Source: Stramonita haemastoma
Lineage: Eukaryota > Mollusca > Gastropoda > Neogastropoda > Muricidae
Direction of reading: 5' to 3'
Length of the DNA stretch: 64,000 bases
NCBI GenBank assembly: GCA_030674155.1
Contig: CM060342.1
Location: forward strand, 12,243,643-12,307,642
The notes under the pieces were generated by a model. It was not told the origin of the DNA. It ran no database searches and saw only the letters and a program-made list of their open reading frames with translations. Shown piece after piece: positions 32,494 to 44,830 of this stretch (position 1 is its first letter; each line of letters opens with the position of its first letter). A program made the translations under genes and the position numbers.

Positions 32494-34092
32494 TGGTGGT
32501 TATTCTCCTTTGTGAATTTATTGCAATATTTTCATTAATAAATAGGACAGGTTGAACCAAAGGGGCTTAAAACAGGCAAGGGTGTTTTTTTGGTTGAGTT
32601 TTTCCTTTCGGGAGGGGATAATCAGATATTGTTCTCAGATCACAGTTTTTCATCATGGTTGAGAGATGCTTTTTTCTATTATTATTAAAAACAAAAGCAG
32701 ACTGTTAGGCATATGGCTATAAAAAAAAAAAAAGAAGTCTTTCATGGATTAATTTCATTACCCAAAAGGGAAACAAAATTAGATAAGCAAATAAATTTCT
32801 CCTTTGTAAAACATCTCCCCAGCTGTTTCCTTTCAAAAATGCAGGGGGAAATTTGGAACATTGTTAATTTTGAATGATTCATTTCTTCATCCTTTTAAAT
32901 ATAATCATGGCCCCTCTATTCCCCCCAACATTTCACTATCTGTGGAGTATTTTTTTGGGTGAAAAGGTTACATTGAGGACATAAAGTTGGGTTGTGTAAT
33001 AGCCTACAGGTGTTCTGCTTTGGGGGGGGGGGGGGGGGCGTTTTTTTTAAAAAATTTTTAATATATAAATATGTTTTTCTCGCATCTTGTAAGGATTATA
33101 TGTCTGTGTGAAGGCTTTTTGAAAATTTTCTTTCAGCACCAAATAGTAAGTGGGTTTAAACCTGTTGCCCTCTGGCTGTTTTTATTTTTTTGTTAATATG
33201 TAAAGAGTACAAAGGCGTAGCTGTGTGCATAGGCACGATCTCTCTTCTGAAAACAAAAGGCTACTTTTATAGGTAGATGAGGGGACAGTGTCCCTTTTTT
33301 CCCCATTTCCCGTGGCCCGGGGGCCCCTTTTTTTCATTTTTAAAAAATTTTAAAGAGTAGGGGGGTAGGAACATTTTGACAAATACCTGCCAAAAAGTAA
33401 AACCGCCTCACCCTTTTTTTTCATCCCAGTTTGACCCCCAAAAAATAGAACTGAATGAGAATATGAGATGAGCCCAAATAAACCCAAAAACACCCCCGAA
33501 AACTTGCGCAAAAAACCCGTTAAAAACCTTTTTCTGCGTTCTGCCCTCTGGAAGAGTAGGCCATCATGTACAGGAGGGGCCATTTTTGGAGCTGGATGAA
33601 AAACCCAAAAAACAAACCAAACAAAAAAAATCCCTGCATACAGGTTTTCATGTTTAGACACCATCATTAGAAATTAAATTTTAACAAGAAATGTGTGATT
33701 TTCCCCCCCTCCCTACCATTATCAGTGATTGATTCTCATTGCCTGAAAGGGGGCCGCTTGTGCTGATAATAGTGTACCTACATGGACTAGACGGGGAGGG
33801 GATAGCCCCAAAAGTGGGTTTCAGCCCCCTTTCCCGCTTTCCCCTGCCATTATTAATCAGTGTCGAGCATGGTTCCCTTTTGGGATGGGGGGCCCCTTTT
33901 GGGGCGTGCCTTGGCTTCAGTCAAAGTTAAACCCCCAAAGCTGTAAAGGGGTACCAGCCCTCCCTTTAAAAAGGTCAGGGAAGGTAAAGCCCGCGAGGGA
34001 GACCAGATAGGCGCTTCTCTCAAACATGCGGCCCGGGGGGTAGAAGCCCCGAGGTCTCTTCTGACAACTCACTCCCCTACGACCACATAGAT
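31590..34092 (+). repeat. Duplicated segment, right (noisy) copy
   Basis: Collinear with 28868-31083, with many extra homopolymer bases and local garbling. It contains its own copy of module E (32268-32365) and a ~46-base C-run (about 32447-32492). Confidence 0.85.
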
Positions 34093-36000
34093 TATTTTGG
34101 GGCAAAAACCGTACCTTTTTTTAAAATAACAGAATTCAGTGGCTAACTCTTTCCACTGCAAAAATTGTCATTGGGACCAATGTTTTCCATGAGAGGGCCA
34201 TTTGCTATTCAGGAAGACTGACATTCATTTCATTTTTTTTTTTTTTTTTATCAAACTGAGATGAAAGGAGGCCGGGGGAAACGAACCCAGAACCACAAGG
34301 TTTTCCCTTTTCAGGCGGGCAAAAGTCTTAACCAAAAAAGCCACCATCCTTGGACAGGGGTTTGAATCACTGCTGGATAAGTCTGAAGAAAATTCTTTGA
34401 GTTAAACATTGGTACAAACTCCATAGCCCTACAAGTGCTTCCAATCAGGAATGCATGCGCAAATTTTACAAAACACATTAGTGAGAAAATCAGTCAGTCA
34501 GTAACCACAAAGTACTATACCTTTCTTCTAAAAACAAAACCAAAAAATTTTAAAAAAAAATTTTTTTTTATTTTTTAAATCAATAAGTTTTTTTTTTTTT
34601 AACCCTGCCCTTTCTTTTTTGAAGTCGGGTTTCACTTTAACTTTTTTCCTCCCGAAGTCGGGGGTATGGGTGCCCATAAAAGGCAAGGTACTTGAAAATA
34701 GTCAAAACACGCAAAACTTTTTCATTTCAGTGTGTGCAATTTCAATCTCACAGTGGGAAATTCCCAGGTGGGATTAGTGAGTCAGAGTGCACATCTGGGT
34801 GACCCCCCCAGAGTGTTAAGCTGGGGAACACTACTTTTATCGTTCCCCTTTTTTAACGATTTTGGTCCACCCGGTACCATGGTCCCCAGGTGACTTTCAA
34901 GAAGTGGAGAGGACTGGACCACCACTCCCACTGCTCTGGGACCACCAACTGAACAATTAAAAGAGAGGAAGAAAAAAAAGAAGTAAAAAAAAACAGCCAG
35001 TTTTCATTGCGTGGTTTAATTGTAGAAACAAGCAGATCCATATCTATATTCAGGGTTGTGTTTTTCTTCATGCATTGTTGTGGAAACCCGCCTGCTGGCC
35101 CATATTTAAAAGAAAAAAAAAAAATTAAATAATATTCATAAGCTTGCGTTTTGACTGTAAGCTGTTAAAGGGCCAAAACTGACCACCATTTGATTGAAAA
35201 ATGGGTTGCTTTTTTCCATCCGTCCGATTTTTTCATCTGCCAAAACGTTTCTAGTGAAAACCGTGTCTCAAAATTTTCTAAAACATTTTTTGGTAGAGGA
35301 TCTACGACTCAAATTTTGGGAAAAAGAGTCGACTTTGGAAGAATTGACAGCAAAGAATAGCTGTGTTGCCCAAACATTATTTCGTAGGAAAAAAAAAAAA
35401 ATTTTCTAAATTTTAATAAAAGTCTTTTTGAAAATTTTACAGCAAATAATCTGCTTCATATTGCCTTAAATGTTAATTTTTGCGGGGAAAGGCTTAATGT
35501 CTAAAAAATATAATAAAAGGCATTTTAGAAGGATGAACAGCAAGCTTATTGTTTTTTTGGGGGGAATTTTTTTTAAATCAAAATTTATTTGTTGGGAAGC
35601 CCCTTTGGATGGCTTTCAATCCAACATAAAAATCAGAAAAAAAATTTTTTAAAAACTCGGAATGCCATCAAAATTTGATAACACCGAACAGCCCTCAGAT
35701 TTGGCTACAAAACACTGACGACAAAATAATTGGGTTCTGAATCCTTTTATTTCAAAAAGCAACAGCGAAATTTTCCAGAAAATAGGAAAGGCTTAATGAT
35801 GGAGAGCTTTCGGTGGTGAAATCAAAAAAGATGGTAGGCATGGCATGCACCAACCAATCGCCCGAGCTGGAAAAGAACCAGGGGTGTGAAATTGGATCGG
35901 GGGCCGAAGCTGAAAATAGGGATGGTAAGGGCAGTAAGGTTGTGTGTGGTGTGTGTTACTTTGCTCTTTCACATTGCGTAAAATATCATATCAGATTCAT
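34093..36000. other. No gene seen; contains a family C copy
   Basis: The family C tail lies at about 34640-34830 ('GAAGTCGGGGGTATGGGTGCC', 'GGTACTTGAAAATAGTC', 'GAGTGTTAAGCTGGGGAACAC'). A possible - strand tRNA-like SINE head lies near 34270-34370. The remainder is noisy AT-rich sequence. Confidence 0.5.
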
Positions 36001-36437
36001 ATGTGAACGCTCCGCCACGAAATAAAAGGCCGTTTTAGCACATGACCCCACTTTTCCTCCACCCAGCCATTAGAGGCCGGGGGGGGTCAAGTTGTTCAAT
36101 TTTTAAATATTTTGGGGATTGTTTTGAAAAAACTATACCATAATTCTACCTAGTAATAAAAAAAACCCCAAGGCATAGTTTTGTTTCCTTTTGCCTTCAA
36201 ACGTTTTTGAAAATACCAAAGCCCTCAATCTGGCCACCAAATTACGTTTCTTAACTTGTCAAATTCTCATTTTGTCATTTCCTCCCAGTATAATCATTTC
36301 AATTTAAAATAACTTTTGATAGAATTGTTTTTTTTTGAATTGTTAGGCCATTTTATTGCAGACAAAATAAAATGTAAATTTAATAAAAAGGGACCTCTGG
36401 TGCAAATCCAACTTCCTTATGTGGTGGAGTGTCACAT
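36001..36437 (+). mobile_element. MITE copy, diverged or noisy
   Basis: The ends are GTGAACGCTCCGCCACGAA and GTGGTGGAGTGTCAC. The internal order is the same as the 22-kb copy ('CCAAAGCCCTCAATCTGGCC', 'GGGACCTCTGGTGCAAATCC'). Same orientation as the 22-kb copy. Confidence 0.8.
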
Positions 36438-37065
36438 ATGACCATATATTACCCAGAAAATTGTAATTAAAACATGAATTAAATAGTTTTAAAAGGGAAA
36501 AGGCATTTTTTAAAAACAGAAAATACAAAGTAATCTTCTTAAACGAAAAAAAGACAACATAAAGATTCATAACAAAAAATATGTTTTAGGGTTTTAACCT
36601 GACTCTTCAGTATAACACAAATTCACCTACATACCATACATCTCCAAAACGACAAAATGTGCAGACAAAGTATATCCAAGAACCTGTTTTTTTCCCCCAG
36701 AAGTCTGGGCCCGGCCTTCATTTTTTGATGCTTAAAATGAATTTGCCCCCAAAAAGGGAATAAGCATGATGGGCTATTGTATGGATCTGAAAATTTAACA
36801 GGAAGACTTTTTCATTGCCTCTTGCCCAAATTTAAAAAACCACAGAGCAAAATTTTTTTGTTTCCCCACATAAATGGTTGTCTTGTGTTTAAATTTTCAT
36901 TTAGGGTTTTTTTTTTTTTTTAAAAATTTTCTTTTGCCATCTTCAATGGACAGAGCACATAATAAAGAAAAAAGCATCCAGAGGTAAAGATTAGCAAAAC
37001 TGAGATCAGGAAAATTGAAGAATCGCAAAGATTTTGAGTGCAGAGTTTCTGTAACATGGGGAAGT

Positions 37066-38222
37066 GAACTGCCAAAGGTAAGTGATCACCAAAGTTCAAA
37101 AGCTGCAGTGTCATTGATAGTAAGTAAAACCCCCCTTCAATGCCAAGCCTGAGTAAATTTGTGGAATTCTGGCAAGATCCCTTTTGAAGTGAGATAATGT
37201 CAAATCATATTTGGATGATGAATGAATTCACAAGTCATTGCTGACTTTCTGAGCCTTGCCTACCAGGTTTCCCAAAACCGCATTTTGAATAATAAAAAAC
37301 CCCAGTGTGGTTTTTGAAGTGAAAAATACCCAAAAACTTGAATCACAAAAAAAAAAAGCCAAAAGCCCCAAATGTTGAGAAAGGGGAAACCCTTTGCTGG
37401 GTTAAAATGGGGGCCGACTCGCACATTATTCATAGAAGGGAATTGTTAGTGTTTTAAAATATATTGCATTAGGGGTTTATGAAAGGTAGACAGATTGGGC
37501 TGAATGAAATAGTCCCCCCGATGTCTGGATTTTAACCCCCAGAAAGGGTGTGACTCACCTTGGCGGTAAAAAGGGAATGATTTAAAAAACATGTAAAAAA
37601 CGTGTTTTGGCATAGGAAATCGCGCTGCTTTTTGCCATAGGTTGAAAAATTCAGGGAAAAGGACATTAAGATATACATTCCCCAGTTCTTGGTACTGATG
37701 GGGTTATTTCCTAAAATTTTCATACATTTTTTTAAAGGGTTTTTTAAACAGTTCAAGGATGGTAGTTACTTCCACAAGAAAAGCAGGTTCAGTTTAACTG
37801 TATTTTTGTTGTTTCCTTTTGAGCAGGACTCAGACATGAGAACACCATTCTTATTGAAAAGAAAAATCCCCATGTTTTTGTGGTCCCGGGCGGGGTTTTC
37901 AAGTTTGTGCAAATTCATTTAAGAAAAATTGGGTGCCCATGTGATTGTGCAGTTTTAAATTTGCAAACCGTGCATTGGCTGTCATTCTCAGTAAGTTTAA
38001 ATCTCATTTAAATTGGATTCAAGCGCAGTCCCGTAAAAGCGAGGCATATCTGCTTCAACAACTTTGTTTGGCACTTGTTGGAGAATGCCTTGGACAAGTA
38101 CTTTGTGAGTTCAAGAGAGTCTACTTATCATCAGAATGTTTCGGAAAATTTGATGTGTAAATTTCGAGTAACAGGTAAACTTTAAATTTAATCACAAGCT
38201 TACGGATTTTCTGTCGTCATTT
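37066..38222 (+). repeat. Left arm of a ~1.1-kb inverted pair
   Basis: From 'ACTGCCAAAGGTAAGTGATCA' to 'GTCGTCATTTT' this matches the reverse complement of 50700-51741 end to end. Shared words include 'GGAATTCTGGCAAGAT', 'TTGCCATAGGTTGAAAAATTC', 'CAAGGATGGTAGTTACTTCC' and 'GAGTTCAAGAGAGTC'. No terminal inverted repeats are visible, and frames across it are broken. Confidence 0.85.
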
Positions 38223-39315
38223 TAGAATGTTTGGGGATATTACAACAAAAATGTTGGGAATGACACACAACAAATACGGTAACCCGGTCGTAGGCCCTGG
38301 GCCCCCACTGATCAAAAATATTTCCCCCTTTTCTTTTCTCAGTGTCTGACACAAGGAATTGAATAAAAAATTTCCCAACCCTGAAAAATTCAGCGTGCCG
38401 ATCAAAATTTTAGCCTAGGAAATTTTAAGTAAGTGTGGTATAATGGGAGAGGATGTCTTTCTGTTTCAGGTCGGGGTTTTAAACGACGTAAAGTGATGTG
38501 ATGTGGTAGAAAAATTGCATTTCGGGTTCCTCCATACCCCATGGGTACCATGATGGGGGTATTGGATTTTTTCCTTCCATCCCTAAACCCTGGTTTGCCC
38601 ATCAAATTTTTCTTGATTTTTGTAAAGGTGTCCATTTTTTAAATTTGTCGGCCATGTTTTTTTTTTCCATGTCTCATAAAAAAGGGTATCCGTTTAACGT
38701 TACTGGGAAAAGGAGGGGGGAAGGTATGTGCCCGTCGGTTCAACACAAGACTGTTGTGATAGTTTTTTAACAATTTTTAAATCAAGCTGCTTTGGGTTTT
38801 ACAACATTTAAATAAAAAAGCTGTCTTTCGGTTTTAAAACACAAAAAATCAAGCTGTCTTTTTATCTGCGGCTCCATTTTCAAACTTCTGGGGTAGGGGT
38901 TAGGGGGGTGGGTTAGTGCGAACTAGTTTTAAAATACATTTTGTGCAACTTTCTTTTTTTAAACCCCAACGAAAAATTTTTACATAAAGAAAATGTCTTT
39001 GGGGAAAAAAGGAAATTTTGAAGAATACAACCTAGGAATGAAATGCATAATTTTTGGGGGGGGGGGGGGGGGGGGGGGGGTGGGAGCATGGGTTTTTTGG
39101 GGACAAATTAGTGCGTTTAAAGTAGTTATAAAAAAAAGGGGGGTATACGCTATGGACTGGTGGGAAATATTTTAAAACAAAAAAAAAATTTGATAAATTT
39201 TGACGGTTTGGGAGGTAAAGGAGCTATCCAGGTAGAGATAGAGGTAATATCTATGTAAATTTTTTTAAAAAAAAAAAAAAATTTAAAGGTTTGAAGAGGT
39301 AAACAGGGGAATGGG

Positions 39316-39353
<38 letters not shown>

Positions 39354-40304
39354 ACCCCAAACAAACTCAAGTGGAAAAGGGGAAGCAAGTAATAATTTTT
39401 CAAATCTTTAAAAAAAAAACAAAAAAAAACCCAGATAGGATTGCAAAATAGATGGAGAAAAAAAAAAAGGGCAGAGAAAGATGAGGGGGGGGGGGGGGGA
39501 GAAATGTAGGGGATGCTTCCCCATTATCTGACTAGGTTTAAAAAGGTGTTTGATTTAGGAAAAAAAAAAAAAATGTAGGTATCTTCAATTTTTAAAACCA
39601 GCAAGGTTAGAAAGGAGGTGAACTTTAGGGGGGGGGGGGGGGGGTGGAGAGGAGAGGGGGTGCAAAGGGGTGGGTGTGGGTTTTTAAAAATATTTCAAAA
39701 TTTGAAGGCTTTATGATAAAAAAAAAAGATGACAAGGCATGATGCATTGTTTAAATCAGATGAAGGTAAAAAAAAAAAAAACTTTGGGGGGGGAAAAGGT
39801 AAGATTAAAAAAAAAAAAGTCCCCCTTTTTTTTTTTAAACAGACTGGGAGGTGTTGATAACAGCTTTTTTTTGGGGGGGGAGGGGGGAGAGATAGGAGGG
39901 GTGAAGGAAAGATTTTTTTTTAAAACTTGATGAAAGTGTAATACGGGAAATTTTGCCCGGGATAAACAGGTTATAGGTGTAAAATAGGGAGTCGGAAGAG
40001 AAGGTATTTGTGCCTAGCCCATAGATCATTTTTTTTTTTTTTTTTTTTCTGTAGCCCATATCATTTGGGGAGTCAGTAAATTGGTTAAAATAATATATTA
40101 AATATTAATATAATATAATATTTATATAGAAAGTGTGCAGAAAGAAATCATAACTTTGGGTTTTGTATTTGTTGGAAAAAGGAGCCCAGTTCACTACAAC
40201 ACTTTTGATTACGAATTGGAAATCCTCTCTGTCATAGCAAAAGAAAACTTTATGGCAGTTAATTAAGAGAAACGAGCCATTGATGGACCTGAAGAGATAG
40301 AAGT
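38223..40304. other. No gene seen; long A, G and T runs
   Basis: Noisy sequence with G-runs (about 39056-39080, 39484-39499, 39630-39644) and a poly-A at about 39322-39351. Nothing recognisable. Confidence 0.5.
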
Positions 40305-43300
40305 GCAGGGGGGGGGGGGGGGAGGTAGGTATTTGTTAGAGATGGTAGTTCTGTTGACTGCCATTGATTGAAATAGAGACTGAAGAGAAGAGATTTAGAA
40401 ATGTGGGGGGGGGGGGGGGTTGTTAGAGATGGTAGTTTATCTGTTGACTGTCATGATATGAATAGAGACTGCAGAGGAGAGATAGAATGGTGGGGGGGGG
40501 GGGGAGTTATTTTTAGAGATGGTAGTTCTGTTGACCCGCCATTGATTGGAAGAGAAGACTAGAATAAGAGGGGGGGGGGGGGGGGAGTTTGTTAGAGATG
40601 GTAGTTCTGTTGACTGTCATTGATTGAAATAGAGACTGAGGAGAGAGATAATAGGGGGGGGGGGGGGGGGGGGAGTTATTTGTTAGAGAATGGTAGTTCT
40701 GTTGACTGCCATTGATTGGAGAGAGAGATAGAATAAAGGGGGGGGGGGGGGGGGAGTTTGTTAGAGATGGTAGTTCTGTTGACTGTCATTGATTGAAATA
40801 GAGGACTGAAGAGAGAGATAGAATGGGAGGGGGGGGGGGGGGGGGGAGTTATTTGTTAGAGATGGTAGTTCTGTGACTGCCATTGATTGGAAGAGAGAGA
40901 TAGAATAAGAGGGGGGGGGGGGGGGGAGTTTTTGTTAGAGATGGTAGTTCTGTTGACTGTCATTGATTGAAATAGAGCTAGAGATGAGAGATAGAATGGG
41001 GGGGGGGGGGGGGGGGAGGGTGGGGGAGTTATTTGTTAGAGATGGGTAGTTCTGTTGACTGCCATTGATTGGAAGAGAGAGATAGAATAAAGGAGGGGGG
41101 GGGGGGAGTTGTTTGTTAGAGATGGTAGTTCTGTTGACTGCCATTGATTGGAAGAGAGAGATAGAATAAGAGGGGGGGGGGGGGGGGGGAGTTGTTTGTT
41201 AGAGATGGTGTAGTTCGTTGACTGCCATTGATTGGAAGAGAGAGATAGAATAATGAGGGGGGGGGGGGAGTTGTTTGTTAGAGATGGTAGTTCTGTTGAC
41301 TGCCATTGATTGGAAGAGAGAGATAGAATAGGAGGAGGGGGGGGGGGGGGGAGTTGTTTGTTAGAGATGGTAGTTCTGTTGACTGTCATTGATTGGAAGA
41401 GAGAGATAGAATGGGGGAAGGGGGGGGGGGGGAGTTGTTTGTTAGAGATGGTAGTTCTGTTGACTGCCATTGATTGGAATAGAGAGATAGAATGAGGGGG
41501 GGGGGGGGGGAGTGTAGTTTTTGTTAGAGGTGGTAGTTCTGTTGACTGCCATTGATTGGAAGAGAGAGATAGAATAAGAGGGGGGGGGGGGTGGGGGGGG
41601 GGGGGGGAGTTGTTTGTTAGAGATGGTAGTTCTGTTGACTGCCATTGGAATGGAAGAGAGAGATAGAATGGGGGGGGGGGGGGGGGGGGGGGGGGAGTTA
41701 TTTTGTGTTAGAGATGGTAGTTCTGTTGACTGCCATTGATTGGAAGAGGAGATAGAATAAGATGGGGGGGGGGGGGGGGGGGGGGGGGGAGTTGTTTGTT
41801 AGAGATGGTAGTTCTGTGACTGCCATTGATTGGAAGAGAGAGATAGAATAGGGGGGGGGGGGGGGGGAGTTATTTGTTAGAGATGGTAGTTCTGTGACTG
41901 CCATTGATTGAAGAGGAGAGATAGAATAAGATGGGGGGGGGGGGGGGAGTTGTTTGTTAGAGATGGTAGTTCTGTTGACTGCCATTGATTGGAAGAGAGA
42001 GATAGATAAGGGAGGGGGGGGGGGGGAGTTGTTTGTTAGAGATGGTAGTTCTGTTGACTGCCATGATTGGAAGAGAGAGATAGAATAAGAGGGGGGGGGG
42101 GAGTTGTTTGTTAGAGATGGTAGTTCTGTTGACTGCCATTGATTGGAAGAGAGAGATAGAATAAGTGGAGGGGGGGGGGGGGGGGGGGCAGTTGTTTGTT
42201 AGAGATGGTAGTTCTGTTTGACTGTCATTGATTGGAAGAGCGAGATAGAATAAGAGGGGGGGGGGGGGGGAGTTGTTTGTTAGAGATGGTAGTTTCTGTG
42301 TGACTGCCATTGATTGGAATAGAGAGATAGAATGAGGGGGGGGGGGGGGGGGAGTTATTTGTTAGAGGGGTAATTCTGCTGTTGACTGCCATTGATTGAA
42401 ATAGAGACTGAAGAGAGAGATACAATTAGGGGGGGGGGGGGGGGGGAGTTATTTGTTAGAGATGGTAGTTCTGTTGACTGTCATTGATTGAATAGAGACT
42501 GAAGAGAGAGATACAATTGGGGGGGGGGGGGAGTTATTTGTTAGAGATGGTAGTTCTGTTGACTGTCATTGATTGAAATAGAGACTGAAGAGAGAGATAC
42601 AATTGGGGGGGGGGGGGGAGGGAGTTATTTGTTAGAGATGGTAGTTCTGTTGACTGCCATTGATTGGAAGAGAGAGATAGAATAAGAGGTGGGGGGGGAG
42701 GGGGAGTTATTTGTTAGAGATGGTAGTTCTGTTGACTGCCATTGATAGGAAGAGAAGATACATTAAGGGGGGGGGGAGTTATTTGTTAGAGATGGTAGTT
42801 CTGTTGACTGCCATTGATAGGAAGAGAGAGATAGAATAAGGTGGGAGGGGGGGGGCGGAGTTATTTGTTAGAGGTGGTAGTTCTGTTGACTGTCATTGAT
42901 TGAAATAGAGACTGAAGAGAGATAGAATGAGGGGGGGGGGGGGGGGAGTTATTTGTTAGAGATGGTAGTTTCTGTTGACTGCCATTGATTGAAATAGAGA
43001 CTGAAAAGAGATAGAATAAGGGTGGGGGGGGGGGGGGGGGGAGTTATTTGTTAGAGATGGTAGTTCTGTTGACTGCCATTGATTCAAATAGAGACTGAAG
43101 AGATTTAGAATAAGAGTGGTGGGGGGGAGTTATTTGTTAGAGATGGCAGTTTTTGTTGGACTGCCATTGATTGAAATAGAGACTGAAGAGAGAGATAGAA
43201 TAAGGGGGGGGGGGGGGAGTTATTTGTTAGAGATGGTAGTTCTGTTGACTGCCATTGATTGAAATTGACACGGAAGAGAGATAGAATAAAGGGGGGGGGG

Positions 43301-43335
43301 GGGGAGATATTTGTTAGTGGTGGTAGTTCTGATAG
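40305..43335 (+). repeat. G-run minisatellite: ~36 units of about 85 bp
   Basis: Each unit reads G-run, then 'GAGTTRTTTGTTAGAGATGG', 'TAGTTCTGTTGACTGYCATT', 'GATTGGAAGAGAGAGATAGA', and back to the next G-run of roughly 8 to 30 bases. The G-rich strand is always the + strand. Two subtypes alternate: one with 'GAAATAGAGACTGAAGAG', common at both edges, and one with 'GGAAGAGAGAGATAGAATAAG', dominant in the centre. Proline-rich - strand frames are artefacts of the C-runs. Confidence 0.95.
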
Positions 43336-43351
43336 GCTTCAAAGGGGATTT

Positions 43352-44377
43352 CTTCATTCTTCTCTGACAAAGTCCGCAACATCCGCTCCAAACTGGATCA
43401 GACTCCTTTCCGACCTGCACCTCCTGATCCCCAATTCACTGGCACTCCTCTTCTTGTCTTTCACCCAACAAGCGATAAAGAAATCAAGAACATTCTGAAA
43501 GAAATGACAATAAAATCATGCGATCTCGATCCTGTACCTGCTTCTCTTTTCATTCAGTGCATCCCACAGCTTATACCCACTATCACAAAAATAGTAAAAC
43601 TCATCTCTTCTTTCTGGAAATTTTCAATCAGCTCTCAAAACAGCGATAGTCACACCTCTGCTCAAAAAGCACGACCTCAATCCTAACATCCTGAAGAACT
43701 ATAGACCCGTCTCTAATCTGCCTTTTATCTCTAAAGTCCTTGAAAAAGTTGTTCTGAAACAACTCAATAGCCATCTTCTTTCCAATAATCTCTTTCCCCC
43801 TTTTCAGTCTGCCTATCGCATCAACCACAGCACTGAAACTGCCCGTACCACAGAGAGTAAACTACAAGATCAATACCTCTGTTACAAATGTCTCCACAAT
43901 ACTGCACCCTCCTACCTCTGTGAATGTCTTCACTTGTACACACCTTCTCGCTCCCTCCGCTTGTCGGCAGATACTTTGTCCCTAAGAACACCCAGATTCA
44001 ACCTATCTACCGTTGGCCGCCGCTCTTTCTCTGTTTCCGGTCCATCGATGTGGAATGACCTTCCTCTCTCCCTCCGACAAAAGGCCTACTTATGACACTT
44101 TTAAATCCAACCTCAAGACACACTTATTTCAAACCTAAGTTTTTCTCCTTCCGCTTCCATCTCTTACCTGTCCCTGCCTTCAACATCCACCTGCCAAAGT
44201 GCATAACGTTTGTAGGTGTGTGTGTGTGCGTGCGCGCGGCGTGTGTGTGTGTGTGTACATTCGAATTTGTCAAAACTGTAAATAGTTGCTGATTGTGCGT
44301 CGTGTAGGTTGAATGCAAGCGCTTTGATTTGTTTTTGCAAAATATTAGCGCTATACAAATTCCATGTATTATTATTT
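43352..44377 (+). mobile_element. Internally deleted non-LTR retrotransposon (CR1/L2-like LINE), pseudogene
   Basis: The first part encodes the start of a reverse transcriptase: KSCDLDPVPASL, a frameshift near 43625, then TPLLKKHDLNPN, LKNYRPVSNLPFISKVLEKV and FQSAYR.NHSTETA. This is the finger/palm entry typical of CR1/L2-type enzymes. The catalytic YADD region and the rest of the domain are missing. After a junction near 43845-43870 the frame resumes in the C-terminal tail (APSYL, GRRSFSVSGPSMWNDLPLSL, FKSNLKTHLF) and stops at TAA 44136-44138. The 3' UTR carries a GT microsatellite and ends in 'AGCGCTATACAAATTCCATG' plus TATTATTATT. Dead copy; clade assignment is from recalled motifs. Confidence 0.85.
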
Positions 44378-44830
44378 GTTCCTAATCCTATCTTGCAAGA
44401 AAAATTGGGCAAGGAGTTAAGGGGGACATTTAGAACTCTTTGTGTATAGGATAGAGCATAGGATTAATCATTTTCAGTCTTAAAATTTAAAAAAAAAAAA
44501 ATTAGATTTTTTTTTTTTTTTTTTTTTTAAGTGGAGGTTAGGTGTAAATGGACCCATCACCACTCCTGGTCAGATTCCATGACAAACCATGCTGATTGGG
44601 GGATAACACATCATGGTGAGGGGACAATGTAAAAGGTCCCATTTTCCACCAGTGAAAATGCAGCTGAAAGAGGGGCTTGGCTTGGATGCTTTCCAGCAGG
44701 TTTGCCCAGTTGACACACACACAGCTGCTGTGACCTGAGTAGTGTTGTGACTTGTTGGCACTGTCTGTCTGTCTGTCTGTCACAGCAGGTTTCTCTGCTG
44801 CCTCCTTACATTGTGACTTTTCACCATGTT

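Larger units (their letters stand above)
30400..40260. other. Block with the look of uncorrected sequence
   Basis: From about 30.4 kb, short homopolymers are inflated and dinucleotides replaced by CCCC, TTTT, AAAA or GGGG. Repeats that can be checked against cleaner copies elsewhere (duplication, MITE, family C, inverted arm) are consistently more garbled here. No gene can be called in this block; absence of genes here should not be trusted. Confidence 0.6.

Noticed and set aside
40935..42425. Proline-rich - strand frames with a repeated MAVNRTT-like start
   Set aside because: These are translation of the G-run minisatellite units in reverse. The proline stretches are the C-runs.
43352..44138. 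Functional reverse transcriptase gene
   Set aside because: Frameshift near 43625 and a large internal deletion removing the catalytic region. Kept as a LINE remnant only.
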